Shown piece by piece: positions 9,488 through 18,500 of a stretch of DNA of 64,000 nucleotides (positions within the stretch are counted from its first letter, which is position 1; every line of letters begins with the position of its first letter). The stretch is taken from assembly GCF_003449035.1 (NCBI RefSeq), contig NZ_QRGB01000001.1, positions 3,100,001 to 3,164,000 on the forward strand, read 5' to 3'. The notes beneath the pieces are model-generated. The model searched no databases, was not told where the DNA came from, and was given only the letters and a program-made list of their open reading frames with translations. The stretch comes from Pedobacter indicus. Its GTDB lineage: Bacteria; Bacteroidota; Bacteroidia; Sphingobacteriales; Sphingobacteriaceae. The position numbers and the translations under genes are program-made.

Positions 9488-9510
9488 TTATTTAGAATCA
9501 TTAAAAATAA
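9488..9510 (-). promoter_or_regulatory. Fur-like operator, copy B
   Basis: This is the second copy of the 23-bp site, 41 bp (about four helical turns) from copy A and identical in 22 of 23 positions; the single difference is the central base of the palindrome. It covers the expected -33 region of the hmuR promoter. Confidence 0.6.
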
Positions 9511-9515
9511 AGTTG

Positions 9516-9570
9516 AGATATTCCGTCTTACGTCATTTTCATAAGATATTCGATCGTTTAACGTCATTTT
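9516..9570. repeat. Imperfect tandem repeat between hmuR and fabF
   Basis: Two adjacent units share AGATATTC (9516 and 9544) and ACGTCATTTT (9530-9539 and 9561-9570), with spacing of 28 and 31 bp. The second unit carries about three extra bases between the shared blocks. The repeat lies upstream of the fabF -7 element and may be a paired regulator site; no regulator can be named. Confidence 0.45.
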
Positions 9571-9611
9571 AAATTGTGGCAAGAAAGCAAAGCGCATTAG
9601 TTTATTATTCG

Positions 9612-9619
9612 TATTTTTG
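9612..9619 (+). promoter_or_regulatory. -7 promoter element of fabF
   Basis: TATTTTTG matches TAnnTTTG perfectly and lies 88 bases before the fabF ATG, leaving a leader of roughly 80 bases. The leader holds a small hairpin (GAAGGT at 9640-9645 with ACCTTC at 9656-9661). No convincing -33 element is visible. Confidence 0.5.
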
Positions 9620-9707
9620 CACCTTATAAAAATTTGCAGGAAGGTTGGTATCAGTACCTTCGGGATTAAACAACGCAAGAGAACAAGATAAAAGAATAAA
9701 TAATCAT

Positions 9708-10949
9708 ATGAAAAGAGTCGTCGTAACAGGATTAGGAACAGTCAACCCACTTGGTCATGACATCCAGTCGTTCTGGGAAAACCTATTGGCTGGGAAAAGC
9801 AGTGCTGGAAAAATCACTCGCTTTGATGCTTCCTTATTCCGCACCCAGATTGCTTGCGAAGTGAAGGATTTTGACCCGAAGAGATACCTCGACAGGAACG
9901 AGATCAAAAGAAGCGATCTATTTACACAATATGCTTTATACAGCGCTTCCCAGGCAATGGAAGACTCGGGACTAGAGGTTGACAAAATGGATCCCTTCGA
10001 TATCGGTGTTGTTTGGGGCGTCGGACAGGGAGGGATGGAAACCTTTGAAACGGAAGTGGAAAACTATGTAAACGGCGATTACGTACCTCGCTTCAGCCCT
10101 TTCTTCGTACCCCGGCTGATCGTCAATATGGCTTCCGGCTTGATATCCATGAAGTTTGGTCTACAGGGTATCAATTATGCAACGGTTTCCGCCTGTGCGA
10201 CAGGGAATACAGCGATCATGGATGCGTTCAATTACATCCGTATGGGCAAAGGAAAAGTATTTGTAACCGGTGGTTCTGAGGCTCCTATCACCGCTGCCTC
10301 CGTGGGTGGATTCTCCGCTATGAAGGCCATGTCTGCAAGAAATGATGATCCGGCTACTGCCAGTCGACCTTACGATCAGGACCGTGATGGTTTCGTGATG
10401 GGCGAAGGCGCGGGAGCTATTATACTTGAAGAGTACGAGCATGCGAAAGCGCGCGGCGCTCATATTTATGCAGAGCTGTCAGGTGCCGCCATGACTGCCG
10501 ATGCATACCACATGACCTCACCTCACCCTGATGGTATCGGCGCCTCTAAAGCGATGCACCTGGCACTTAAAGAGGCTGGTCTTAATCCAGAAGACCTTGA
10601 TTATCTGAATCCGCACGCCACTTCTACACCGATCGGCGATATCAGTGAGCTGAATGCAATTTCCAAGGTATTCGGAAGCTCACCCCATTTGCAGATCAGC
10701 GCAACCAAGTCGATGACCGGTCACCTACTTGGTGCTGCCGGCGCTATCGAAGCCATTGTTGCCATCAACGCGATCCAACATCAGGTGATACCACCAACCA
10801 TCAATGTTGAAAAACTAGACGTTGACATCTCCAGGGATTTCAATATCGTATTAAACCAACCTTTGGAAACACGTGTGAATAACGCTATGAGCAATGCCTT
10901 CGGATTTGGCGGGCACAACAGTACGCTGGTATTTGAAAAGTTTTCTTAG
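9708..10949 (+). CDS. fabF: 3-oxoacyl-[acyl-carrier-protein] synthase II (FabF)
   Basis: The 413-residue cytosolic enzyme condenses malonyl-ACP with acyl-ACP in fatty acid elongation. The nucleophilic Cys163 lies in SACATGNTA, the two catalytic histidines are His303 (NPHATSTPIGD) and His339 (KSMTGHLLGAAGA), and Lys334 is present. The C-terminal NAFGFGGHN loop is also standard. The start is set at the ATG giving MKRVVVTGLGTVNPLG, the normal family N-terminus; the frame is open further upstream only to a TTG at 9645. It is monocistronic with its own terminator, and no acpP gene is adjacent, so it may be an additional FabF rather than the main fatty-acid cluster copy. Confidence 0.93.
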   Translation: MKRVVVTGLGTVNPLGHDIQSFWENLLAGKSSAGKITRFDASLFRTQIACEVKDFDPKRYLDRNEIKRSDLFTQYALYSASQAMEDSGLEVDKMDPFDIGVVWGVGQGGMETFETEVENYVNGDYVPRFSPFFVPRLIVNMASGLISMKFGLQGINYATVSACATGNTAIMDAFNYIRMGKGKVFVTGGSEAPITAASVGGFSAMKAMSARNDDPATASRPYDQDRDGFVMGEGAGAIILEEYEHAKARGAHIYAELSGAAMTADAYHMTSPHPDGIGASKAMHLALKEAGLNPEDLDYLNPHATSTPIGDISELNAISKVFGSSPHLQISATKSMTGHLLGAAGAIEAIVAINAIQHQVIPPTINVEKLDVDISRDFNIVLNQPLETRVNNAMSNAFGFGGHNSTLVFEKFS

Positions 10950-10975
10950 ATCAAGAAACAATAACACTATATTCT

Positions 10976-11012
10976 AAAGAGCAGACTTTTTAACAAGGTC
11001 TGCTCTTTTTTT
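10976..11012 (+). terminator. Rho-independent terminator of fabF
   Basis: The arms AGAGCAGAC (10978-10986) and GTCTGCTCT (10998-11006) form a perfect 9-bp stem, extended by A-T pairs, with an 11-base loop and a T tract to 11012. It begins 26 bases after the fabF stop. Confidence 0.88.
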
Positions 11013-11064
11013 GCACCATGCCGTTATCGGCAAAAAACATGAAGGTTTAAGCATATTTTTATTC

Positions 11065-11072
11065 TATATTTG
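11065..11072 (+). promoter_or_regulatory. Orphan -7 element TATATTTG
   Basis: A perfect TAnnTTTG element points to the right into a region with no plus-strand gene for over 600 bases. It would produce a transcript antisense to the parD remnant, possibly a small RNA. No clear -33 element or terminator is seen, so chance occurrence in AT-rich DNA is possible. Confidence 0.3.
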
Positions 11073-11146
11073 CCGATAGAGGCTTCCTGCCTTACGGTCC
11101 AAGACAATTACAAAGCTATTCTCCGATATTTTGAAATAGAACTTGA

Positions 11147-11311
11147 TTAGATTTGGGATTTCCTAAGATTCGTCAAAAATGACTGGCGATCGAAATTCTT
11201 AACAAAACCAGACTCCTCTCCTTTCCTGAGTTCATTCATCAGACCTGCTTTTTTAGTTTCTTCATATTCAAATAACCTAAGCGCCGCCCTAATAACTTCA
11301 CTCACTACCAA
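11147..11311 (-). pseudogene. Truncated ParD-family antitoxin remnant
   Basis: The minus strand encodes 54 residues containing SEVIRAALRLFEYEETKKA and, 13 residues on, GEESGFVKNFD, followed by a TAA stop. This is the second half of a type II ParD antitoxin (the SEVIRAALR helix and the C-terminal toxin-wrapping tail ESGFV..F). The N-terminal ribbon and first helix, about 30 residues, are missing: an in-frame TAA lies four codons before SEVIR, and only a TTG or GTG could serve as start. No ParE toxin follows downstream on the minus strand; the 60-70 bases after the stop do not read as one. I infer a decayed toxin-antitoxin pair; the remnant is too short to be a working antitoxin. Confidence 0.7.
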
Positions 11312-11460
11312 TTACTGGTACAAAACAAAAGACATTCCGTTTTTCGTTATAGTTAAATAAACATTGAACACTTAATCTAAAACAGCCCTATTCCACACTC
11401 CCCGGCACCGATTTTCGAGATAATTCGTATTGAATTTGCGATAGTTTTAGACGGAGATTA
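11312..11460. other. Intergenic stretch with no recognisable feature
   Basis: Between the parD remnant and the phased repeats nothing convincing is seen on either strand: no open frame of note, no hairpin with a T tract, and no match to the -7 consensus. On the minus strand ATGTCTTTTGTTTTG (11331 downward) could be the original start of the parD remnant with most of the first half deleted. Confidence 0.4.
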
Positions 11461-11556
11461 GTCGGACATTGTTCGGACATCATTCGGACATTGGTCGTGT
11501 AAACACGACAAGACTACGACTAACATCCGACTTAGATATGTTTAACATCCGACTTT
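11461..11556. repeat. Helically phased array of short repeats
   Basis: CGGACAT occurs at 11463, 11474 and 11485, exactly 11 bp apart. It is followed by the perfect inverted repeat GTCGTGT-AA-ACACGAC (11494-11509) and by two copies of AACATCCGACTT whose CATCCGAC cores begin at 11524 and 11546, 22 bp apart. All spacings are multiples of one helical turn, so every copy faces the same side of the DNA. The array lies 150-250 bp upstream of tag. It may be a protein-binding array or a remnant of a mobile repeat; I do not recognise it. Confidence 0.6.
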
Positions 11557-11709
11557 CCTTAAAGTTAATAAGCTCCGTTTGTAAAACCAGAATTTATCCG
11601 GGTTAGGTTGGGGTTTCCGCGTTCGATCATTTAAAAGTCAATTGTCCGCCAACCAATCCCCAGCTTCTAAATAAAAAATGGATATTTGCACTACACAAAA
11701 CTCAACCCT

Positions 11710-12264
11710 ATGTCCTATTGCAATGCCGTTGAGAATATGACGGGCGACAGACGGGCTCTTCATAAGGCCTATCACGATTTTCTATACGGATTTCCGATTC
11801 ATGACGACAATGAATTGTTCGGTCGACTGATCCTCGAGATTAATCAGGCAGGACTGAGCTGGGAAACGATCCTGAAAAAAGAACAGGCTTTTCGGAATGC
11901 CTATGACAATTATGATATCAAAAAGATTGCTGCATATACCGAAAATGACCGTGAGCGCCTTTTAGCAGACGCGGGCATTATTCGCAACCGACTAAAAATC
12001 AATGCTACAATCGAAAACGCCAAGACGATTCAAAAGCTGCAAAAGGAATACGGTTCTTTTGAAAAGTGGTTGGAACATCATCACCCGCTGAGTAAAGAAG
12101 AATGGGTTAAGTTATTCAAAAAGACTTTCAAATTTACCGGGGGTGAAATCGTAAATGAGTTTTTGATGAGCATAGGGTACTTACCGGGGGCACATGATGC
12201 TGACTGTAAGATTTATCACGAAATATTGAAAACAGAGCCTCTTTGGGCACAGACAGGTAATTAG
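11710..12264 (+). CDS. tag: DNA-3-methyladenine glycosylase I (Tag)
   Basis: The 184-residue cytosolic enzyme removes 3-methyladenine from alkylated DNA in base excision repair. The family zinc ligands are visible: Cys4 (MSYCN), His18, Cys166 and His170 in HDADCKIYH. The base-recognition glutamate is Glu43 in ILEINQAGLSWETILKK. In most homologues Trp follows the first Cys (RCxW); here it is Asn, a small departure. The frame is open to a TTG at 11686, but ATG at 11710 gives the usual N-terminus. It is followed two bases later by the OYE reductase gene, so the two are co-transcribed. Confidence 0.9.
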   Translation: MSYCNAVENMTGDRRALHKAYHDFLYGFPIHDDNELFGRLILEINQAGLSWETILKKEQAFRNAYDNYDIKKIAAYTENDRERLLADAGIIRNRLKINATIENAKTIQKLQKEYGSFEKWLEHHHPLSKEEWVKLFKKTFKFTGGEIVNEFLMSIGYLPGAHDADCKIYHEILKTEPLWAQTGN

Positions 12265-12266
12265 AT

Positions 12267-13349
12267 ATGAGCAAACTTCTTTCTCCTATTCAGATCGGAA
12301 AATTTGAATTGAAAAACAGAATTGTAATCTCACCCATGTGTCAATATACAGCAGAAGACGGATTTGCTAATGATTGGCACTTGGTACACTTGGGCAGCCG
12401 TGCTATCGGTCGCGCCGCATTGATCATTCAGGAAGCTACCGCAGTTTCTCCGGAAGGACGGATTAGCTACGGTGATTTGGGACTATGGAAGGACGAACAG
12501 ATCGACAAACTAAAGCAGATTGTCGATTTTCTACACAGTCAAGGGTCGCTCGTCGGTATACAGCTAGCTCATGCCGGAAGAAAGGCCAGTTCGGAAAAAC
12601 CTTGGAAAGGTAGTGCACAAATCAGATCACATGAAGAAAATGGATGGCTAACCTACAGCGTCAGTGCGTTACCTTTTGCCGAAGGGCAAGAGGCACCTGT
12701 GGCGCTCGATGCTGAAGGGATAGAAAAAGTATTACGCGATTTTGAAGAGGCAACGAAACGGGCTGTAAAAGCCGGTTATGATGTAATTGAAATTCATGCT
12801 GCCCATGGTTACTTGTTGCACCAGTTTTACTCGCCTCTCAGTAATCAGCGGACTGATGAATATGGCGGTTCTTTTGAAAACAGGATTCGCCTGACGCTCG
12901 AGGTAGTCGACCGTGTACAATCGGTTATGAGCGAAGATCAGCTTTTGTTTGTACGGATATCGGCGACCGACTGGATAGAAGGCGCATGGGATATAGATGA
13001 TTCGGTAAAACTGGTGAAAATCTTACAGGAACGTGGCGTGCAGGTCATTGACACCTCCACCGGTGGCAATCGCATTACAAATATACCGGCAGAACCAAAC
13101 TATCAGGTTCCATTCGCAGCGCAGATAAAAGAGGAAACAGGTATCATTACCGGTTGTGTTGGCTTGATTAATACACCTCAGCAGGCCGAGGAAATTCTAC
13201 AGAACGATGAGGCTGATCTGATTTTGATTGCACGAGAAAGCCTTCGCAATCCGCATTTCCCGCTTTACGCCGGTGTGGTGCTGAACGATGAGATCAGCTG
13301 GCCACCGCAATATGAACGAGCTTTCCCTAAACACGGTGAATGGAAATAA
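12267..13349 (+). CDS. Old yellow enzyme family NADPH dehydrogenase (YqjM/NamA type)
   Basis: This 360-residue FMN enzyme reduces activated C=C bonds of enones, nitro compounds and similar electrophiles with NAD(P)H. It belongs to the thermophilic-like YqjM class: the redox-tuning Cys25 lies in SPMCQYTAEDG, the substrate-binding pair His177/His180 in EIHAAHGYLLHQF, and the shared-site motif in NQRTDEYGGSFENRIR. The gene begins two bases after the tag stop codon, so DNA alkylation repair and electrophile reduction are expressed together, possibly as a response to reactive chemicals. It ends just before a hairpin shared with the convergent GH43 gene. Confidence 0.9.
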   Translation: MSKLLSPIQIGKFELKNRIVISPMCQYTAEDGFANDWHLVHLGSRAIGRAALIIQEATAVSPEGRISYGDLGLWKDEQIDKLKQIVDFLHSQGSLVGIQLAHAGRKASSEKPWKGSAQIRSHEENGWLTYSVSALPFAEGQEAPVALDAEGIEKVLRDFEEATKRAVKAGYDVIEIHAAHGYLLHQFYSPLSNQRTDEYGGSFENRIRLTLEVVDRVQSVMSEDQLLFVRISATDWIEGAWDIDDSVKLVKILQERGVQVIDTSTGGNRITNIPAEPNYQVPFAAQIKEETGIITGCVGLINTPQQAEEILQNDEADLILIARESLRNPHFPLYAGVVLNDEISWPPQYERAFPKHGEWK

Positions 13350-13355
13350 AATCTT

Positions 13356-13379
13356 GCTGGTCGGCTTACGCCGATCAGC
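13356..13379. terminator. Hairpin between convergent genes
   Basis: GCTGGTCGGC (13356-13365) pairs with GCCGATCAGC (13370-13379) over 10 bp with one wobble and a TTAC loop. It lies between the OYE gene and the stop codon of the convergent GH43 gene. There is no real T tract on the plus strand and only ATTTTATT on the minus strand, so it may be a weak two-way terminator or a processing site. Confidence 0.55.
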
Positions 13380-15469
13380 TATTCGGCTAACGTCGGACCA
13401 TGTACAACGATTTTACCATTGTTATCTACTTCCATCCGATCGATAAAGACCAAACGTTCATCGCCGGTCTTTTCGGTTCGACCGTGGTAAACACATAGCA
13501 TATCCTCTCCATCCGGAGAAAAAGTAATGCTATTATGCCCCGTACCGGTTACTTTCCCATTCTTCTGAAGGATGGGATTTTCCGCGGCCTTTACAAATGG
13601 GCCGAGCGGGCTCTTTGATGTAGCATAACCCACGGCATAGTTCTTTCCGCCGAAGAAATTGGCAGAATACATCATATAATAGATATCATTCTTCTTAAAT
13701 ATGTACGAGCCTTCAGTCCATCGGCGATTTGCTTCCCGGGCGGTGACCGAGCGGCTCTCCCAAGTATGTACATCCAGTTCCAATGGTGGCCTTAGTAGAA
13801 GTTCCGGTTCTCCAATAACCCCACTAAAATCGGGTTTCATTTCTATACCATATACCCAGCTTTCCTCAATTTCATCATACCAGCCTTTTTCCTTTGCCCA
13901 TGCGGAAACTTCGCTTTCTACCGGATGTTTATAACAGCAGCGCGAGTAGTATAAATAAACCTTTCCGTCTTCAAACCAGACATTGGCATCGATGATCGGA
14001 TAGCCCGGATCGAAAATAGGTCGGTCGTACATATCGATAAATGGCCCTGTAGGTTTGTCCGAAACCGCTACGCCAATCTTAAAGTTTTCCAACTCATTGT
14101 TTGGATTTACTTTCCACTGTGCACTGTAAAAGAGGTAATATTTACCGTTGTGGTGGTAGACTTCCGGCGCCCAAAAAGCGTCGATCCCCCATCCGTTTTT
14201 ATTATCGCTATGGTATACCTGACCTTCAAACTTCCAGTCTTTCAAATCGGTAGATGAGTAGGCAGCAAAGCCTTTTTTCGCTCCGCCTCCTGTACCATAC
14301 ATGTAGTAGGTACCGTCTGCATCTTTCATCACATAAGGATCACCAAAAGCAACAGGTAACGGATTGTTTCCGGTTGTCAACTGCGGACGGTGGCTATGCT
14401 GATGGCCGATGACTTCAGCTTCTCCGCTTGGTCGTTTAATCTCCACCCCCGCAGGTATCGGCTCACCGAATACGGGTTCCCCTTGATCATTCCAAGTGAA
14501 CTTCTGAGTTCGGACATCCCGATCCCAACCGGGTTCTAAAGTTCTTTTGCTATGGTAGACAATCCACCATTCAGAATCGTCCGGCGAAGTAGTAAAACTC
14601 GCATGGCCTACGCCGTGAACCTTTTCATTACCCAAAAACACAGGGCCTTTTTTCTCCCAATTCCCTGGGTCCATAGGTGATTTTGAAGGGTCCTTCAAGC
14701 GTAGCTGACCCAGTCTGTAATTCTCTAGCCAGGATTCGCGCGTAGAATAGATGATAAAGGTTTGTCCGTCACGCTGCAATACCTGAGCACCCTCATTCAA
14801 ATTAAGTGGGCCACCTGTTTCCCAAGATTCGGTCGGTGAGGATATTTTCACTCTTTTCGAACTGATGGTATAGGGGTTACTCATCTCAGCAATGTATAAA
14901 TGTTGCGGCGTGGCATCGGTTGTTTCGTTTTTCTCCCATCCCGACCATACGGCGTATAGCTGACCATTAAGCTCCATTGGAGTCACGTCAATTGCCCAGA
15001 TGGTTTTTACATAATCGTTCGGATCATCGCCTGTTTGGAGGATTCCACGGTCGATATATTCCCCTTGCGGATCGTCGGTTACCGATTCCAGCACTCCTGA
15101 TCGTTGATAGATATATGGTGGCCCTGACTGCCCCGCTGCATAATAGATATACCATTTATCGCCAATACGGTGCAGTTCCGGAGCCCAAAGACAGCTTTGG
15201 TTCCAACCCGTATCAGGCGTTTCCCAGACCGTTACCTTTTCCCCCGGTTCGGTCAGGGTTTTTGATTTTGTAACGGTCAGCGTTCCGCCATTTTTACCAC
15301 TTGCCGCGATCATGTAATAATTCCCTTCATGCTTCGTAACCCAAGGATCGGCCCCTTTTGCAATGGGATTGGTAAAATATGTTTGCGCTGATGTACCTTG
15401 AGCGTAGGTCAGACTAACATTCGTAATAAATAAAAACATCAGACAAGCAGCAAGTAAATTCTTCTTCAT
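13379..15469 (-). CDS. Secreted tandem GH43 protein (two five-bladed propeller domains)
   Basis: The 696-residue protein has a signal peptide (MKKNLLAAC... ending LTYAQG) and two GH43-type domains. Domain one covers about residues 30-330 and starts YFTNPIAKGADPWV, with CLWAPELHRIGDKWYIYYA and GPLNLNEGAQVLQRDGQTF. Domain two covers about 365-690 and starts PVAFGDPYVMKDADGTYYMY, with FWAPEVYHHNGKYYLFYS, PIIDANVWFEDGKVYLYYSR and TEGSYIFKKNDIYYMMYS. Each domain shows the expected Asp (ADPW, GDPY) and Glu (NEGAQ, TEGSY) positions, so both may be active. GH43 enzymes remove arabinose, xylose or galactose. The frame extends five codons upstream to an ATG at 15484, but MKKN is preferred. Confidence 0.85.
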   Translation of the reverse strand: MKKNLLAACLMFLFITNVSLTYAQGTSAQTYFTNPIAKGADPWVTKHEGNYYMIAASGKNGGTLTVTKSKTLTEPGEKVTVWETPDTGWNQSCLWAPELHRIGDKWYIYYAAGQSGPPYIYQRSGVLESVTDDPQGEYIDRGILQTGDDPNDYVKTIWAIDVTPMELNGQLYAVWSGWEKNETTDATPQHLYIAEMSNPYTISSKRVKISSPTESWETGGPLNLNEGAQVLQRDGQTFIIYSTRESWLENYRLGQLRLKDPSKSPMDPGNWEKKGPVFLGNEKVHGVGHASFTTSPDDSEWWIVYHSKRTLEPGWDRDVRTQKFTWNDQGEPVFGEPIPAGVEIKRPSGEAEVIGHQHSHRPQLTTGNNPLPVAFGDPYVMKDADGTYYMYGTGGGAKKGFAAYSSTDLKDWKFEGQVYHSDNKNGWGIDAFWAPEVYHHNGKYYLFYSAQWKVNPNNELENFKIGVAVSDKPTGPFIDMYDRPIFDPGYPIIDANVWFEDGKVYLYYSRCCYKHPVESEVSAWAKEKGWYDEIEESWVYGIEMKPDFSGVIGEPELLLRPPLELDVHTWESRSVTAREANRRWTEGSYIFKKNDIYYMMYSANFFGGKNYAVGYATSKSPLGPFVKAAENPILQKNGKVTGTGHNSITFSPDGEDMLCVYHGRTEKTGDERLVFIDRMEVDNNGKIVVHGPTLAE

Positions 15470-15571
15470 AGGAGTTTCAATCATTTAAATAAGGTTCGGT
15501 CGTTTTTCATCAACAGCTTAGAGCTGATCCAATCGTAAAGATAACTATTGTCTTGGTTTTTCCGCAGAGAA

Positions 15572-18500
15572 TTAATTAAAGGGAACATCCATGCCTGTGC
15601 CTGTATCGTCTTGTTTCTTCATCCACGCCTCAAGCTTTGCTCGCATATCGTTAATTTTCGCTTGATACTCCGCTTTATTGGCCAGATTATCCAGTTCATA
15701 GGGATCATTGTTCAGATCATAAAACTCAATGCGAGGTTTACTGACGATCCGTCTTGTAAGGAAGGCGGCGCGATCATCGGTTTTTGCCTTATGAACCCAG
15801 CTTGTAAAGGGGAGTTTTTTCTTTGTGGTATCGGTCATGTACTTAATATGATATTCTTTTTCCGGTGTGAGGTTCATGATTAATTTAAAGTCTGTATCAC
15901 GGATACTTCTGATGGGATATGATGGGCCTTCCGGGATATTATTATGGATACCATAAGCAAAATCGCGGTGCATTTGACTCTTTCCGGTCACCACATCCAG
16001 AAAGCTCTTTCCATCCAGATCGGGGATATCTTGGCCACCCGCTATGCTTACCAAGGTGGGCGTAATATCTTCGAACTGAACAATCGCATCAGTTTCTGTA
16101 TTCGAACTTATTACTCCCGGCCATTTAATAATCATCGAACTTCGCTGACCATTGTCGTACAAAGTCCATTTTCCACCAGGAAATTGCGGCCCCTGTTCCC
16201 CAAGAAATATCACGATCGTGTTCTGCTCCCGACCCGTTTCTTTCAGAAGCTTAACAATATCCCCTACCTGATCATCCAGTCGCCTCACTTCTGCCAAGTA
16301 TTTTGTAAACTGGTTTCTCGTCAACCGCGTATCTACCCAGTGTGGAGGCAGGATCAAGCTATCTGCGTTAAACTCACTTGGGTCACCCACTGTCCACGGC
16401 GCATGCGGATTGATACTCATGACAAATAAACAAAAGGGATCATCCGCGTCTTCGATGAATGTTTTGATACTATCCAGATTATACTCGTCCGTCGCCGCTA
16501 CACAATTAGGTTCAAAACCGGGGATGATCTCAAAGGGAAAGATGTTCTTCGGTTTGGTCATATGATCCTTGCCTGTTAAGGCAACCCGGTAGTCCAGATC
16601 ACCCAGGTAGTGGACCACACTTTTGAGACCTGGGTTAACAGACTTGTGATTTTGGTAGGCGCCACTTCTTGCCGGATATAAACCTGTAAACAAGGAAGCT
16701 CGAGTGGGAATACACATTGCTTCAGAAGCGATCATCTGATTAAACTGCAATCCTTCAGCTGCCAGGGCATCAATATGTTTCGTATTGATATTTTGTCCAC
16801 CATAAGCACTCAACTGACGACTGTCCAGGTCGTCAGCCATGATGATAACGATATTGGGTTTAGAAGGCTGAGCGATACTGGTCTTTTCGATCAGCTCCAC
16901 ATCATCAATCCATAGATCCTCACCTAAACCTAATTCATTGAAATATAAACTAATCGCGTACGCACCATCTTCCTGAACCTCAACTATCGAAGTACTGACT
17001 GACGATGCCTCTTTGGATGATTCAATAGTTTGATCAAGCAATCGGCTTTCCCCGTTAGGACGTTCAAAACGAAGCGTGTATTTCGCATGATCTCTTGCTT
17101 TTGAAGTTAGTTTTACCTGGTAGCGTTCACCTCGCTTTGCTTGAAATCTCCAAAATACCTTCAGGTCATCGGTCTGTGTTTGCGATTTTGTTGGTGAAAC
17201 ATGCAAAGCATATTGCCCTGTTAAAGCCGATGAGGAATCAAGACGGACACTCCCCTTCAACTGATCGCTCTCTTGGATCGCCCAACCACCCAACTTATCT
17301 TCCTCGAAAGAGCCATTCACTTTTTTCCTGTTAGACTGTGCTCGTAGTCCATAATTACGTGTATCAAGAGGAAATGCACCGATCTTTTTTGCCCATGCCG
17401 TCCAACTTTGATACATTGAATTAACGCGCTCGGGATAGACTGATGCCAGGTTATTCATTTCCACCGGATCATCATCCATGTTATAAAGTGCCAACTCATC
17501 CTCTCTAAACATGCTATCCTCGGGAGTTCGGGACACCAGTTTCCATTTCCCGTCCCGCATCGCAATATTCGCTTCATGCTCCCAATAGATGATACCCCTA
17601 TCGTTCTGTTGTGAGGAAAAATGAGGCATCAGACTCTTCCCTTGCATTGAAACGATTTGGTGACCCTTGTAATTTTCGGGATAATCAGCACCTGCCACTT
17701 CAACACAAGTTGCCATGATATCCGTTATATGTCCATAATCCGACACAAAGGTGTTATTTAAACTCTTAGGGATCCCTTGTGGCCAATGAACAATTAAGGG
17801 GGAAGCGATACCTCCTTCGTAAGTATAGTGCTTATATTCTTTATAAGGGGTGCTGCTTAAATTAGCCCAATTAATACGGTAGCTTTCAAAAGTGTCTTCT
17901 TTTCCGTTAACTTCCTTACTCTTGCCGCTACTGATAAATTCTGCACAAGCACCGTTATCACTCAGGAATAAAATAAGTGTATTATCAAGCACACCCTTTT
18001 CCTTTAATTTACCCACAATCTGCCCGATTCCCTGATCCATGATATCGATTTGAGCTGCATAGATAGCCATCCTCATTGCCATTTCTTCCTGCTGCTCTGC
18101 CGACAAGCTGTCCCATGCCTCTATTTGTGTATCACGTGGACTCATTTTTACATGCTCACCAAATAAGCCTAATGCCTTTTGCCGTTCAAACCGCCCTTCC
18201 CTAAGCTTATCCCAACCTGCCAAATAGCGTTCTTTGTATTTGTCGATTTCTTTCTGTAGTGCGTGCAGGGGCCAATGTGGTGCTGTATAAGCCACGTATA
18301 AAAAAAATGGATTTTTATTTCCTTCAGTGAAATGCTGATCTATATAACGTACGCTGCTGTCACTGATGGCCGTTGTCAGATAAAAATCTTCCGGAGCTTT
18401 GTACCTGGAATTACCACTATATACAACAGGTGTAAAATAATTTGCTCCGCCCGGAATAATACCAAAATACCTGTCAAACCCCCGTTGCAATGGCCAATTG

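Noticed and set aside
9645..9707. Upstream extension of fabF from a TTG
   Set aside because: The extra 21 residues are absent from FabF proteins, which begin at the KRVVVTG strand; ATG 9708 is better.
11073..11146. ParE toxin remnant after the parD fragment
   Set aside because: The minus strand after the parD stop reads KFYFKISENSFVIVLDRKAG and then ends; none of the ParE landmarks can be recognised.
11461..11556. CRISPR-like array
   Set aside because: Units are only 7-12 bases with 4-14-base gaps, there are no 20-40-base spacers, and no cas gene is near.
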